35,117 nt of DNA from Rubneribacter badeniensis (GTDB taxonomy: Bacteria; Actinomycetota; Coriobacteriia; Coriobacteriales; Eggerthellaceae), in contig NZ_PPEL01000020.1 of assembly GCF_002899695.1 (NCBI RefSeq), forward strand, positions 1-35,117, in the 5' to 3' direction. The notes under the pieces were generated by a model, which worked only from the letters and a program-made list of their open reading frames with translations, had not been told where the DNA came from and did not search any database. Numbering within the stretch: the stretch's first letter is position 1; the number at the start of each line of letters is the position of its first letter. The position numbers and the translations under genes were made by a program. Of the stretch, positions 24,073 through 31,386 are shown one piece after another.

Positions 24073-26133
24073 ATGGAGGCCGCAAGGAACGGGGAGAAAC
24101 GAAGCCTGGGCGGGCGATCGGCAGGCGCGGCGACGGAGGTCGGGCGCCGCGAACGCGCATGCCGACGCCGCCCGGAGCGCCGCAAAGGGATGCCGCTCGC
24201 GCTCGTCATCGCACGTTACTTCGCCTACGCCTTCATAGCGGCCGGACTCGTCGCCATCGTGGCGTTCGGCACGCTTATCGCCCTCGTCGAAGGGGGCTTC
24301 GTGTACGCCGCGAACTACGCCGAGAGCAACGCCGACGCCGCCATCGGCGCGCTCGAGTCGGGCGAGATCTCCCCCGACGAGCTTCCCTCGTGCTATCGTT
24401 GGGCCGTCTTCGATGCCGACGGGAACGCGGCAGCCTCCGACATGCCCGCCGCCGAGGTGCCCGAAGCGCGCAAGACCCTCGAATCCGGAGAGAGCGTGAC
24501 GCACGTGGGCCTGCTCGGCAGCGCGATGCTGCAGGTGAAGGCCGCACTTCCCGACGGCGGCACCTGCGTGCTCCAATACGACTACGTTCCCGACTTCACC
24601 TCGCGCGAACTGCGCGATGCGCTGCCCGATCCGCAAACGCTCGCGACGGTTCTGCTCGGAGTTCTGTTCGCAGCCGCAATGGCGCTCATCGCCACGCGAG
24701 CCGCCCGCGTGATCTCGGCGAAGATGCGCCCCCTCGCCCAGGCCGCCGCCCATATCGAGCGCCAAGAGCTCGACTTCGAGGTGGGGAGCGCAAACGTGCG
24801 CGAGGTGAACGACGTGCTGGCGGCCATGGAGCGCATGCGCGTCGCGCTGCGGGAGTCCCTCGAGGCGCGCTGGCAAGCGGAGGAGGCGCAGCGCGCGCAG
24901 ATGGCGGCGCTCGCGCACGACTTGAAGACCCCGCTCACCGTGGTGCGCGCGAACGCCGAGTACCTAAGCGAGGAGGAGGGGCTTTCCCTCGACGCGCGCG
25001 AGGCCGCCGAGGCGGCAGCCGAGGGCGCCCGACGACTCGACGCGTACGTGCGCCTGATCATCGACGCGTCCCGCGGCGGCGGGGCGGGCGTGCGCCGGGA
25101 GCGCGTCGACGCCGCGTCGTGGGCGAACGCGTGCGATGAGGCGGCGCGGCGCGTGGCCGATGCTCGAGGCGTGCGCCTCGAAACCGTGCGGAAGGAGTCC
25201 TTCGTCCGTCGCGCGAAGGCCGCGTCGCTTCTCTGCGACGCCGTGGCGCTGGAAAGGGCCGCACTCAACCTCGTGGACAACGCCTGCGACCATGCGCCCG
25301 CAGGCAGCACGGTGCGCCTCGCGTTCGCATGCGAGGATGCGGAAGCGCCGAGAGACGAGGCCGGGGCGGCCGCGGGCGCGGCGTCCACGGTCGGGCGTGC
25401 GAGCGACGAACATGAGCGGCTGGACGCGCGGATGGAGGATGCGGACGGCGGGACGGCGCGAGCGGAGAGAGCGCGCAAAGAAGGTGCGGGCAGCGGGACG
25501 GGCGGCGCGGTGCGGGGCGCGGTGGGCGGCGCGGCGGGCGGCGCGGCCCCGATGCTCGTCCTTGCCGTGGAGGACGAGGGCGCGGGATTCACGTCTGCGG
25601 CGCTCTCCCACGGCTGCGAGCGCTTCTTCCGCGACGACGCCTCCCGCACACGCGCCGCGGCAGGCAGTGGGCGCGGGAAGGCCGAGGGAGCCAAGACCGA
25701 GGGAGCCAAGACCGAGGGCGCCAAGACCGAGGATGACAAGGCCGAGCGCGCCAAAGTCGAGGGCGACGGGGCACGCGGCGGCGACGTCGGAGACAGCGGC
25801 AGATGCGGCGGGGGCGTCGGAGCCGATGACGCAGACAGCGCTCGCAAGGGAGGCGGCGCGTCCGACTCCGAGCGCGGCGAAGGCTTCAACCGCGCCGATG
25901 CGGACGGTGGCGAAGCCCGCCCCGCATCCGCATTCGGCTGCGAGCGCGGGATGCCGCGAGGGGGTCGGATCGAACCAGAGGGACCAGACAGTGCGCCCGT
26001 CGCAGAAGCCGCCCATTACGGGCTGGGGCTTTCCATCGCCGCCGATATCGCGCAAGCGCACGGAGGCTCCGTCGCGTTGGAGAACCGCCCCTGCGGCGGG
26101 GCGCGCGCCATCCTCCGCGCCTCTTGGGAGTGA
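24073..26133 (+). CDS. Sensor histidine kinase with two large insertions in its ATPase domain
   Basis: A 686-residue kinase; relatives are about 350-480. Order of parts: a basic N-terminus (1-40), membrane helix 1 (about 42-72), an extracellular sensor of about 110 residues, membrane helix 2 (about 188-208), and a HAMP-like linker. Then come H-box ALAHDLKTPLTVV with H282, N-box NLVDNACDHAP (N399, N403), G1 box VEDEGAGF (D501), F-box CERFFRDD and G2 box YGLGLSIA (649-656). Between N-box and G1 lie about 72 extra Ala/Gly/Arg-rich residues (421-492). Between F-box and G2, the ATP lid, lie about 120 charged residues (526-647) with a repeated EGAKT unit. All catalytic motifs survive. AAGGAG sets the ATG at 24073; earlier ATG 24010 and GTG 24019 lack one. 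Confidence 0.85.
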   Translation: MEAARNGEKRSLGGRSAGAATEVGRRERACRRRPERRKGMPLALVIARYFAYAFIAAGLVAIVAFGTLIALVEGGFVYAANYAESNADAAIGALESGEISPDELPSCYRWAVFDADGNAAASDMPAAEVPEARKTLESGESVTHVGLLGSAMLQVKAALPDGGTCVLQYDYVPDFTSRELRDALPDPQTLATVLLGVLFAAAMALIATRAARVISAKMRPLAQAAAHIERQELDFEVGSANVREVNDVLAAMERMRVALRESLEARWQAEEAQRAQMAALAHDLKTPLTVVRANAEYLSEEEGLSLDAREAAEAAAEGARRLDAYVRLIIDASRGGGAGVRRERVDAASWANACDEAARRVADARGVRLETVRKESFVRRAKAASLLCDAVALERAALNLVDNACDHAPAGSTVRLAFACEDAEAPRDEAGAAAGAASTVGRASDEHERLDARMEDADGGTARAERARKEGAGSGTGGAVRGAVGGAAGGAAPMLVLAVEDEGAGFTSAALSHGCERFFRDDASRTRAAAGSGRGKAEGAKTEGAKTEGAKTEDDKAERAKVEGDGARGGDVGDSGRCGGGVGADDADSARKGGGASDSERGEGFNRADADGGEARPASAFGCERGMPRGGRIEPEGPDSAPVAEAAHYGLGLSIAADIAQAHGGSVALENRPCGGARAILRASWE
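25504..25548 (+). repeat. 12-bp tandem repeat inside the kinase (insertion 1)
   Basis: Units GGCGCGGTGCGG, GGCGCGGTGGGC, GGCGCGGCGGGC and a partial GGCGCGGCC follow each other without gaps, in frame, encoding Gly/Ala-rich residues at the end of insertion 1. This looks like replication-slippage growth. Confidence 0.7.
25678..25767 (+). repeat. 15-bp tandem repeat inside the kinase (insertion 2)
   Basis: Six units of AAGACCGAGGGAGCC-like sequence start at 25678, 25693, 25708, 25723, 25738 and 25753. The second and third are nearly identical, the last two diverged. They encode a KTEGA pentapeptide repeat in the ATP-lid insertion. The multiple-of-three length keeps the frame open. Confidence 0.85.
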
Positions 26134-26183
26134 CGGAAGGGGTTTTCTGCTCGCGCTCCGTCCCTTCGTGCATGAAATCAGCC

Positions 26184-26336
26184 CGATTCTGGCCATGAAA
26201 CCGCGTTCTGGCACGGAATCCGGCCCCTTTCGGCCCGAAGGGGGCTCCTCGTGTGAAGAAAGCCCAGGTCGGTGAAACCGGCGATGCCCGGGGCGCACTC
26301 GATTCGTGCCAGAGCGCGGTTTCATGGCCAGAATCG
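26184..26336. repeat. Inverted-repeat element (153 bp), MITE-like
   Basis: The arm at 26184-26220 (starting CGATTCTGGCCATGAAACCG) and the arm at 26301-26336 are reverse complements with one mismatch and one single-base gap over about 36 bp. The 80-bp core holds a CCCCTT/AAGGGG hairpin. A related word (CATGAAATCAGCCCGATTCT) immediately precedes the left arm, so the unit occurs three times. It lies in the non-coding spacer 26134-26824. That spacer also has a CGCCCGCC/GGCGGGCG hairpin (26365-26388) and one copy of the dispersed TGTTAAACC repeat (26583-26607). No transposase and no clear target duplication. Confidence 0.6.
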
Positions 26337-26582
26337 AGCGGATTCCGCGCAGGGGCCCGCTTAACGCCCGCCGGTTTTAGGGCGGGCGGCTCTCGGGCGG
26401 GCGGGGGAGCCGCTTCGGCGGCGTCGATGCCGGCCCGGCGGGCCCCTTCGGGCTGCGCCGCACTTGCGTGAGTGCGCGCATGCCCGAAGCGCCCTAGAGG
26501 GGTGCCAAGCGCGCAAGCGGGGGGACGAATCCCCTCCCCTCGTCGCGCGAAGGGCGCCTTCTCGCACAAAAATCCCCCTCTC

Positions 26583-26607
26583 TGTTAAACCGACATTGAC
26601 GCGAACC
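26583..26607 (+). repeat. Dispersed repeat copy (TGTnAAACC-N4-TTGAC family)
   Basis: TGTTAAACCGACATTGACGC and following GAACC align with copies at 34248-34272 (+), 34725-34749 (+) and 34833-34857 (-). The two arms at 7125-7165 share the TGTCAAACC core. All lie in gene-free DNA. TTGAC resembles a -35 hexamer, but no -10 is found at 17 bp. Confidence 0.45.
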
Positions 26608-26824
26608 CACGTTTGCCCAGCATCGAGCCGAACCGAACCGCACCGCATTCACCATCGCCCGCAGTAATCTGGAAAATAGCGTGCATATCCCCCCGACTCA
26701 TCCGATCGGATCCCCGCGCCCCGTCGAACGTCCCGCCTCGCCGGCCGCATCAGCCGCAACGCCCCTTCGCGACCCCGCTCGGCCCCTCCCCTTCGCCCGC
26801 GCGGCCGCTCCTCCTCGCCTCCCC

Positions 26825-28345
26825 TTACGAAAGCCGGCGCACGCCGCCGGAAGAGCCCGGAGCGCCGGAAGCCCCTGCGGCGTCGGAGGAAAGCGCCCCC
26901 TCTTCGTTCACCAAGTCGATGAGCTGCGAGCGCAGATGGATACCGAGCTTTTGGTAGATGCTCTTGATGTGGGACTTCACCGTGTTCTCCGACACGAACA
27001 ACTTCTCGGAGATGCCGTGCACCGTGCGCCCCTGGGCCAAGAGCGCGAATATCTCGGCCTCGCGCGCCGTGAGCTGGTGCTCGCGAGCGATGGCCTCGCA
27101 GCGGTTCGCGAACCACTGCTCCTCGTGCACGACCACCTGCGTCGGAGGGGCGGCGGGCTCGTCGGATGCCACGTCCCTGTCTTTGAACAGGAACAAGGAC
27201 AGCATCGACAGCAGGTACAGCGACACGAGCGCCACCACCGTGAGCGTGAGGCCGCCCGCCGTGAGCCGAGAGGCGCTGAAGAAGCCCACGAGCACGCCGA
27301 GCAGCTGCGCGGCGTTCGTGCAGGCGAGCGCCGCCGAGAACACGAGCGCCGAGGGCAGACGCGTGTCGCGCGCCATGTCGGCGAGCATGCACCACAGGAT
27401 GATCGTCGCCACCATGGAGCCCAGCTGGGCGAACGCGTTCACGATCCCGCCAGCGGCGTTCCACAGAAGCGGCAGCAGCAAGAACCCCGCCGCCGACAAG
27501 GGAAGCGCGACCTTGTACAGCCGCGCCACGCTGAGCGGCTTTTTCATCAGCACCGCCGGCAAAAGCAAAAGCGAGACGACGATGGCGCTCGTGACGATGG
27601 ACGTCTGCTGCACGGTGGAGAGGGGCAGCTCCTGCTTTCCCGAAACCTGCATCATAAGCCCGCTCATGAAGCAGAACACCGCAGTGCCGAGCACCGGACG
27701 CCACAACTGCGCCGCGGCGCTCCTCATCACGGGGCGCGAGTGCTCGCTGCCGACGCGTCCGCGCACGTCGAGGGACCGCTTCACGCACACCGACGACGCG
27801 ACGAACACCGTCGCCGTAGCCGGCACGATGGCAGCAGGAGGAAGAAGCGTCATGCAGAAGTACACGACAAGGCTGATGACGTTGCACACGAGCACATATC
27901 GGTACACGGTGCGCAGCGTGAGCGTCTTGCAGAAGCGCGCCCACATAAGCACCATCACCGCGTCGCCCGCACCAAGGCACGCGCCCCCGAACAGAAGCCA
28001 AGGCAAGACCTGCGAGAAGTCAACCTCGCCGGAAAACTGCAGCGCCATGCCGCACATGAGAAACCCGAAGAACGCGACACCGCACGACACAAGCACGGAC
28101 ACCATCGTCTGAGGTCCCGGCGAGCGAAGCGAGTAGACGGCGACGAATACGAACACGGCGAAGCGAGACGCGAGCACGATGGCGAGAAACAGTGTCTGGG
28201 AAGAGGGACCGAGCGCCCCCACAGACGCGAATATGGTGAACGAATGAAACGTAATGTACGAGAACGCGAGGTACAGCGCGTACCCGCCGAAAAAGAACGT
28301 TCCCTTGGCCTTCGCTTCCCCAAGCGCTGCGCGCAATGCTCCCAT
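26825..28345 (-). CDS. Membrane-embedded LuxR-family regulator (12-helix sensor)
   Basis: A 506-residue regulator of the type abundant in Eggerthellaceae. About twelve hydrophobic helices occupy residues 15-400, arranged like a major-facilitator fold. A cytoplasmic LuxR DNA-binding domain follows at about 428-485: LTAREAEIFALLAQGRTVHG, then ISEKLFVSENTVKSHIKSIY, with the GerE-type turn. There is no receiver domain, so it is a one-component membrane sensor. The tail (486-506) is Ser/Gly-rich. GGAGG precedes the ATG at 28345. It is divergent from the flavin reductase at 28610 across 264 bp. In this bacterial group such regulators commonly flank the reductase they induce in response to its substrate, so that role is likely here. 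Confidence 0.93.
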   Translation of the reverse strand: MGALRAALGEAKAKGTFFFGGYALYLAFSYITFHSFTIFASVGALGPSSQTLFLAIVLASRFAVFVFVAVYSLRSPGPQTMVSVLVSCGVAFFGFLMCGMALQFSGEVDFSQVLPWLLFGGACLGAGDAVMVLMWARFCKTLTLRTVYRYVLVCNVISLVVYFCMTLLPPAAIVPATATVFVASSVCVKRSLDVRGRVGSEHSRPVMRSAAAQLWRPVLGTAVFCFMSGLMMQVSGKQELPLSTVQQTSIVTSAIVVSLLLLPAVLMKKPLSVARLYKVALPLSAAGFLLLPLLWNAAGGIVNAFAQLGSMVATIILWCMLADMARDTRLPSALVFSAALACTNAAQLLGVLVGFFSASRLTAGGLTLTVVALVSLYLLSMLSLFLFKDRDVASDEPAAPPTQVVVHEEQWFANRCEAIAREHQLTAREAEIFALLAQGRTVHGISEKLFVSENTVKSHIKSIYQKLGIHLRSQLIDLVNEEGALSSDAAGASGAPGSSGGVRRLS

Positions 28346-28458
28346 GTGCCCTCCACTTCAAGCTCCGCCTTCCCCCGGCGTCGCTTCGCCTCCTTGGCCC
28401 AAGTATACCCGTTGCCGAGCGCGCCGCTTGCGTCGTTTCAACCCAAAAGAGACCATAT

Positions 28459-28497
28459 CACCCGTTTCAGGTGGCTTAGACCTGCAGTTTTGCAAAA
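28459..28497. promoter_or_regulatory. Dyads in the luxR/reductase divergent region
   Basis: CACC (28459-28462) and GGTG (28470-28473) flank seven bases, AGGT/ACCT flank seven more just downstream, and TTTTGCAAAA (28488-28497) is a perfect 10-bp palindrome. They lie between the two starts and are candidate operators for the membrane LuxR regulator. A TAGAGT-like -10 near 28540 could serve the reductase. Evidence is only symmetry and position. Confidence 0.35.
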
Positions 28498-28609
28498 TCA
28501 CCCGCCAACAGGGGAGGCAAGTCGCCCCGGCAAGCTGCTAGAGTGCGCACACGTCGACCCGAAAAGAGGGCGACGAGCATCGAACCCGTAAATAAGGAGG
28601 GAGATTTCA

Positions 28610-30358
28610 ATGAGCACGAACCATGCAGGCATGTCGCGCCGGACGTTCCTCGGTCTTGGAGCGACGGCAGCCGTCGCCGCTGGCGCCGGCATCGCCGGAT
28701 GCGCGCCTCAGGACAAGGGGGCAAGCGCCCAAGCCCAGAGCGCGCCAAACCCCACCGAGTACGTTCCTCCGTTTCTGGAGAAGCCTCCGGTGCCAGAGAA
28801 CGTCGCCGAGGAGAAGGATTGCGACGTCCTCGTCATAGGGCTCGGGCTTGCGGGGACGGCCGCCGCGCGCGCGGCGGCCGAAGCGGGCGCGAAGGTCATC
28901 GGCATCGAGAAGCAGGAGAACGTCGGCGTCGTCGCCCAGGCGGGAGGCTTCGGCGCCGTGGGCTCGAGCGTCCAGAAGAGCCTCGGGATCGAATGGGCTC
29001 CCAAAGCCGATATCGTGAACCAGCTGATGAAGGACATGTGCTACCGCCCGAACCCCGAATTCTTCAACTACTGGTACGACCATTCCGGCGAGGCGTTCGA
29101 CTGGTTCATCGAAGGAGCCGATTACGAGCTGCTTCCCACCACCGCGTCCAACCGGGCGACGGACAAGCCCAACTTCCTGCGGCCGAAGTGCTTCCCTCCC
29201 TTGGAAGGCTACGACTACAAGAAGGAGTACTATCCCTACTTCCACGGCACCATCATCCTGAACCCCAACCTCCGCTGGGGTACCGAGAACTGCCGCGACC
29301 ACGCCGTCGCCGCAGGAGCCGAGCTGATCTTCGGCACGTTCGCAGAACAGCTCATCACCGACGAGTCCGGCGCGGTCACGGGCGCGTACGTCCATGATGC
29401 CGATGGCGAGAAGTACACCCGCATCAACGCCAAGGCGGTCTGCCTGTGCACGGGCGACATCGGCGGCAACCCGGAGATGCGCCACTACTACTGCCCGCAG
29501 GCCGACGAATTCGCTAGCGTCTACGCCTCGGTGGACGTCAACGGCGACATAGCGAACACCGGCGACGGACACCGCATGGGCATCTGGGCCGGCGCGCACA
29601 TGGAGCTGGGGCCCCTCGCGCCCATGACGCACCATATGGGCGGTGCGCTGGGCGTGGACGCCTTCCTCCAGCTCAACATGGAGGGCAACCGCTTTATGAA
29701 CGAGGACGTGCCCGGCCAGAACATCGCCGACCAGCTGTCGCGCCAGCCTCCCTCGAAGGATCCCGAGCTCGCGGCGCTCGGGGCGAAGTCGTGGCAGATT
29801 TTCGACGCCAACTGGAAGCACCAGCTGGCGGTCCAGGGCACAGGCCATGGCTTCGTGAACTACTACATTCCCGACGAGGAGAAGGACCAGTACGAAACCG
29901 TGCTGAGCGGTTTCGCCCAGGGCTACACCACCGACGAGATGCTTGAGAGCGCCGTCACCCTCAAGGCCGACACCATCGAAGAGTTGGCCGAGGGCATGGG
30001 GCTGCCGGTCGAGAACGTGAAGGCGTCCATCGAGCGCTACAACGAGCTGGCCGCGAAGGGCGTCGACGAGGACTTCGGCAAGGTGTCCAGCCGCCTGTTC
30101 CCCGTCGACACGCCGCCGTTCTACGCGTGCCGCTTCGACAGCGCGGGCATGCTCGTGCTCATGGGCGGCCTCGAGTGCGACACCGACCTGCACCCGCTCA
30201 ACGACGCAGGCGAGCCCATCAAGGGGCTGTACGTGGCCGGCAACACGCAGGGCGGGCGCTACCTGGTGGAGTACCCTGTCACCGTGGGCGGCCACAGCCT
30301 GGCGTGCGCGCTCACGTTCGGCAAGCTGGCCGGCGAGAACGCCGCCGCCGGCGTGTAG
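28610..30358 (+). CDS. Tat-exported FAD-dependent reductase (fumarate/urocanate reductase family)
   Basis: A 582-residue flavoprotein. The N-terminus has a twin-arginine signal (SRRTFLGLG, R10-R11) and a lipobox-like GIAGC with C31, so it is probably exported folded and lipid-anchored. The FAD motif is GLGLAG (77-82) with E100 closing the first Rossmann unit. NMEGNRFMNED carries the conserved active-site arginine region of the flavocytochrome c/fumarate reductase family, and GGRYLVEYPVTVGGHSLACA is the C-terminal FAD contact. There is no CxxCH, so no haem domain; electrons must come from a separate cytochrome or quinol donor not in the window. It likely reduces a C=C bond of a small diet- or host-derived acid as a terminal electron acceptor; the substrate is unknown. 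AAGGAGGGAG precedes the ATG. Confidence 0.92.
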   Translation: MSTNHAGMSRRTFLGLGATAAVAAGAGIAGCAPQDKGASAQAQSAPNPTEYVPPFLEKPPVPENVAEEKDCDVLVIGLGLAGTAAARAAAEAGAKVIGIEKQENVGVVAQAGGFGAVGSSVQKSLGIEWAPKADIVNQLMKDMCYRPNPEFFNYWYDHSGEAFDWFIEGADYELLPTTASNRATDKPNFLRPKCFPPLEGYDYKKEYYPYFHGTIILNPNLRWGTENCRDHAVAAGAELIFGTFAEQLITDESGAVTGAYVHDADGEKYTRINAKAVCLCTGDIGGNPEMRHYYCPQADEFASVYASVDVNGDIANTGDGHRMGIWAGAHMELGPLAPMTHHMGGALGVDAFLQLNMEGNRFMNEDVPGQNIADQLSRQPPSKDPELAALGAKSWQIFDANWKHQLAVQGTGHGFVNYYIPDEEKDQYETVLSGFAQGYTTDEMLESAVTLKADTIEELAEGMGLPVENVKASIERYNELAAKGVDEDFGKVSSRLFPVDTPPFYACRFDSAGMLVLMGGLECDTDLHPLNDAGEPIKGLYVAGNTQGGRYLVEYPVTVGGHSLACALTFGKLAGENAAAGV

Positions 30359-30374
30359 CGAACGCGACACCCAA

Positions 30375-30449
30375 GCGGCCGCGCCGGCCCCTCCCCCGGC
30401 GCGGCCGCACGACGACGGCCCCGGCGGGCGCAGCGCCCGCCGGGGCCGT
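30375..30449 (+). terminator. Double GC hairpin terminator after the reductase
   Basis: A 13-bp perfect stem (30375-30387 with 30396-30408) is followed by a 17-base arm (30415-30431) exactly complementary to 30433-30449. CCCCTTTCCC follows. The U-run is weak, but the position 17 bp after the stop and the stem strength argue for termination. Confidence 0.65.
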
Positions 30450-30537
30450 CCCCTTTCCCGCCCGTCGCCCCGCCTCCACCCACGCCGGAGCGTCACCCGA
30501 CAGAGCACTTCGTCCCGCTGAAACGAGCCCCGTTTGA

Positions 30538-30582
30538 GAAAAACGTTGCACTATGCGGTTCGTTATTGCGAAAAACGTTGCA
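30538..30582. repeat. 13-bp direct repeat, 32-bp spacing
   Basis: GAAAAACGTTGCA occurs exactly at 30538-30550 and 30570-30582, about three helical turns apart. It lies in the 30450-30706 spacer between the reductase terminator and the toxin gene (3' ends on both sides), so a role as a promoter operator is not obvious. The rest of the spacer shows no gene. Confidence 0.55.
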
Positions 30583-30706
30583 GATCGATGCGCAGAGGAG
30601 CTATCCCTTATCGGAAAACCGGGAACGAGAAACGAGCCGGCATCTCGCGCAAAAACGAAAAGACGGCCCTGATGCTTTCCGGCGGGCATCGGAGCATCGT
30701 TTCCGC

Positions 30707-31048
30707 TCAGTCTCCTTTTTTCGAAATGGTGCCTCGCTCCCGCCCCTCCGTCACAAGCGATACGTAATCCTGGCGTTGATGGAAAAGATGCGCGACGACG
30801 ACGCAATCCTCCTCAAGATAGTAGAGAAACACGTAGCGACCGACAAGGGCGCTACGATAGCCGAGACGAGCCAGTTCCGGCATGCGCGAGAATCCGTACG
30901 AGACGACCCCTGAGCAGAGGAGGTCAAGCTGCCGCTCAAAGGCATCCAGAAACTCCCGCGCGGCATCATCGCTGTGGCCGACCAGATAGGACACGATGTC
31001 TCGCAACTCCTGATCGGCGCTCTCCAAAAGACGGGGTCTAAAGGCCAT
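30707..31048 (-). CDS. ParE/RelE-superfamily toxin
   Basis: A 113-residue toxin. FRPRLLESADQELRDIVSYL opens the typical helical hairpin, then come ELARLGYRSALVGRYVFLYY and VVVAHLFHQRQDY, the strand-turn-strand with the conserved RY...LF.QRQDY ending of the ParE/RelE group. This fold poisons gyrase (ParE) or cleaves mRNA on the ribosome (RelE). The VAHLFHQRQDY ending with an Arg is closer to ParE/YafQ-like plasmid toxins, but the target cannot be fixed. It overlaps the antitoxin by 11 bp and is second in the operon, so it is probably made in lower amount. Confidence 0.85.
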   Translation of the reverse strand: MAFRPRLLESADQELRDIVSYLVGHSDDAAREFLDAFERQLDLLCSGVVSYGFSRMPELARLGYRSALVGRYVFLYYLEEDCVVVAHLFHQRQDYVSLVTEGRERGTISKKGD

Positions 31049-31307
31049 AGCGGCTTCTCAACCCGGCCAGAGAAACGGCGGCATCCACATGCCGGCCCTC
31101 GGCGCGCTCGCGTTCGGCCAAAAGCATGCGCTCCATGATGCGCGCGCGAGCTTCCGATTCCCGCAGATCATCGTAATCCCTGCTGCGTATGACGACGAAC
31201 TGATCGTAGCCGTTCTTCGTGACGGTGACGGGACCGGGGGCCGTCTCCACCATGCGCGCGAATGCGGCGGTGTCTCTCATGTCCTTGATGGGAACGCACG
31301 TTGGCAT
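31038..31307 (-). CDS. Phd/YefM-family antitoxin
   Basis: An 89-residue antitoxin. The N-terminal part (about 1-50) has the Phd/YefM DNA-binding pattern: PIKDMRDTAAFARMVETAPG, then PVTVTKNGYDQFVVIRSRDY. The C-terminal helix (about 55-80, Glu/Arg-rich) would wrap the toxin. AAGGAGGG before the ATG at 31307 decides the start; the in-frame ATGs further upstream (up to 31340) fall inside the operator. It is expected to neutralise the toxin and to repress its own promoter at the palindrome 31324-31360. Confidence 0.88.
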   Translation of the reverse strand: MPTCVPIKDMRDTAAFARMVETAPGPVTVTKNGYDQFVVIRSRDYDDLRESEARARIMERMLLAERERAEGRHVDAAVSLAGLRSRYGL

Positions 31308-31323
31308 AATCGCCCTCCTTCGC

Positions 31324-31363
31324 TTCGATGGCATAATCATAGCATGATTATGCCATCGAACAA
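31324..31363 (-). promoter_or_regulatory. Toxin-antitoxin operator and promoter
   Basis: TTCGATGGCATAATCAT (31324-31340) and its exact complement (31344-31360) form a 17-bp-arm palindrome around AGC. On the minus strand -35 TTGTTC (31358-31363), a 16-bp spacer and extended -10 TGCTATGAT (to 31336) fit inside it. The GGCATAATC half-site recurs at 31303-31311 over the antitoxin start. Binding by the antitoxin would shut the promoter. Confidence 0.85.
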
Positions 31364-31386
31364 GGAGAAGCCGTCCACACCGGACG

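Noticed and set aside
19618-26133. Lanthipeptide biosynthesis cluster
   Set aside because: No precursor, modification enzyme or processing protease was found; only transporter and regulator genes.
28610-30358. Flavocytochrome c fumarate reductase with haem domain
   Set aside because: No CxxCH motif anywhere in the protein; only the flavin domain is present.
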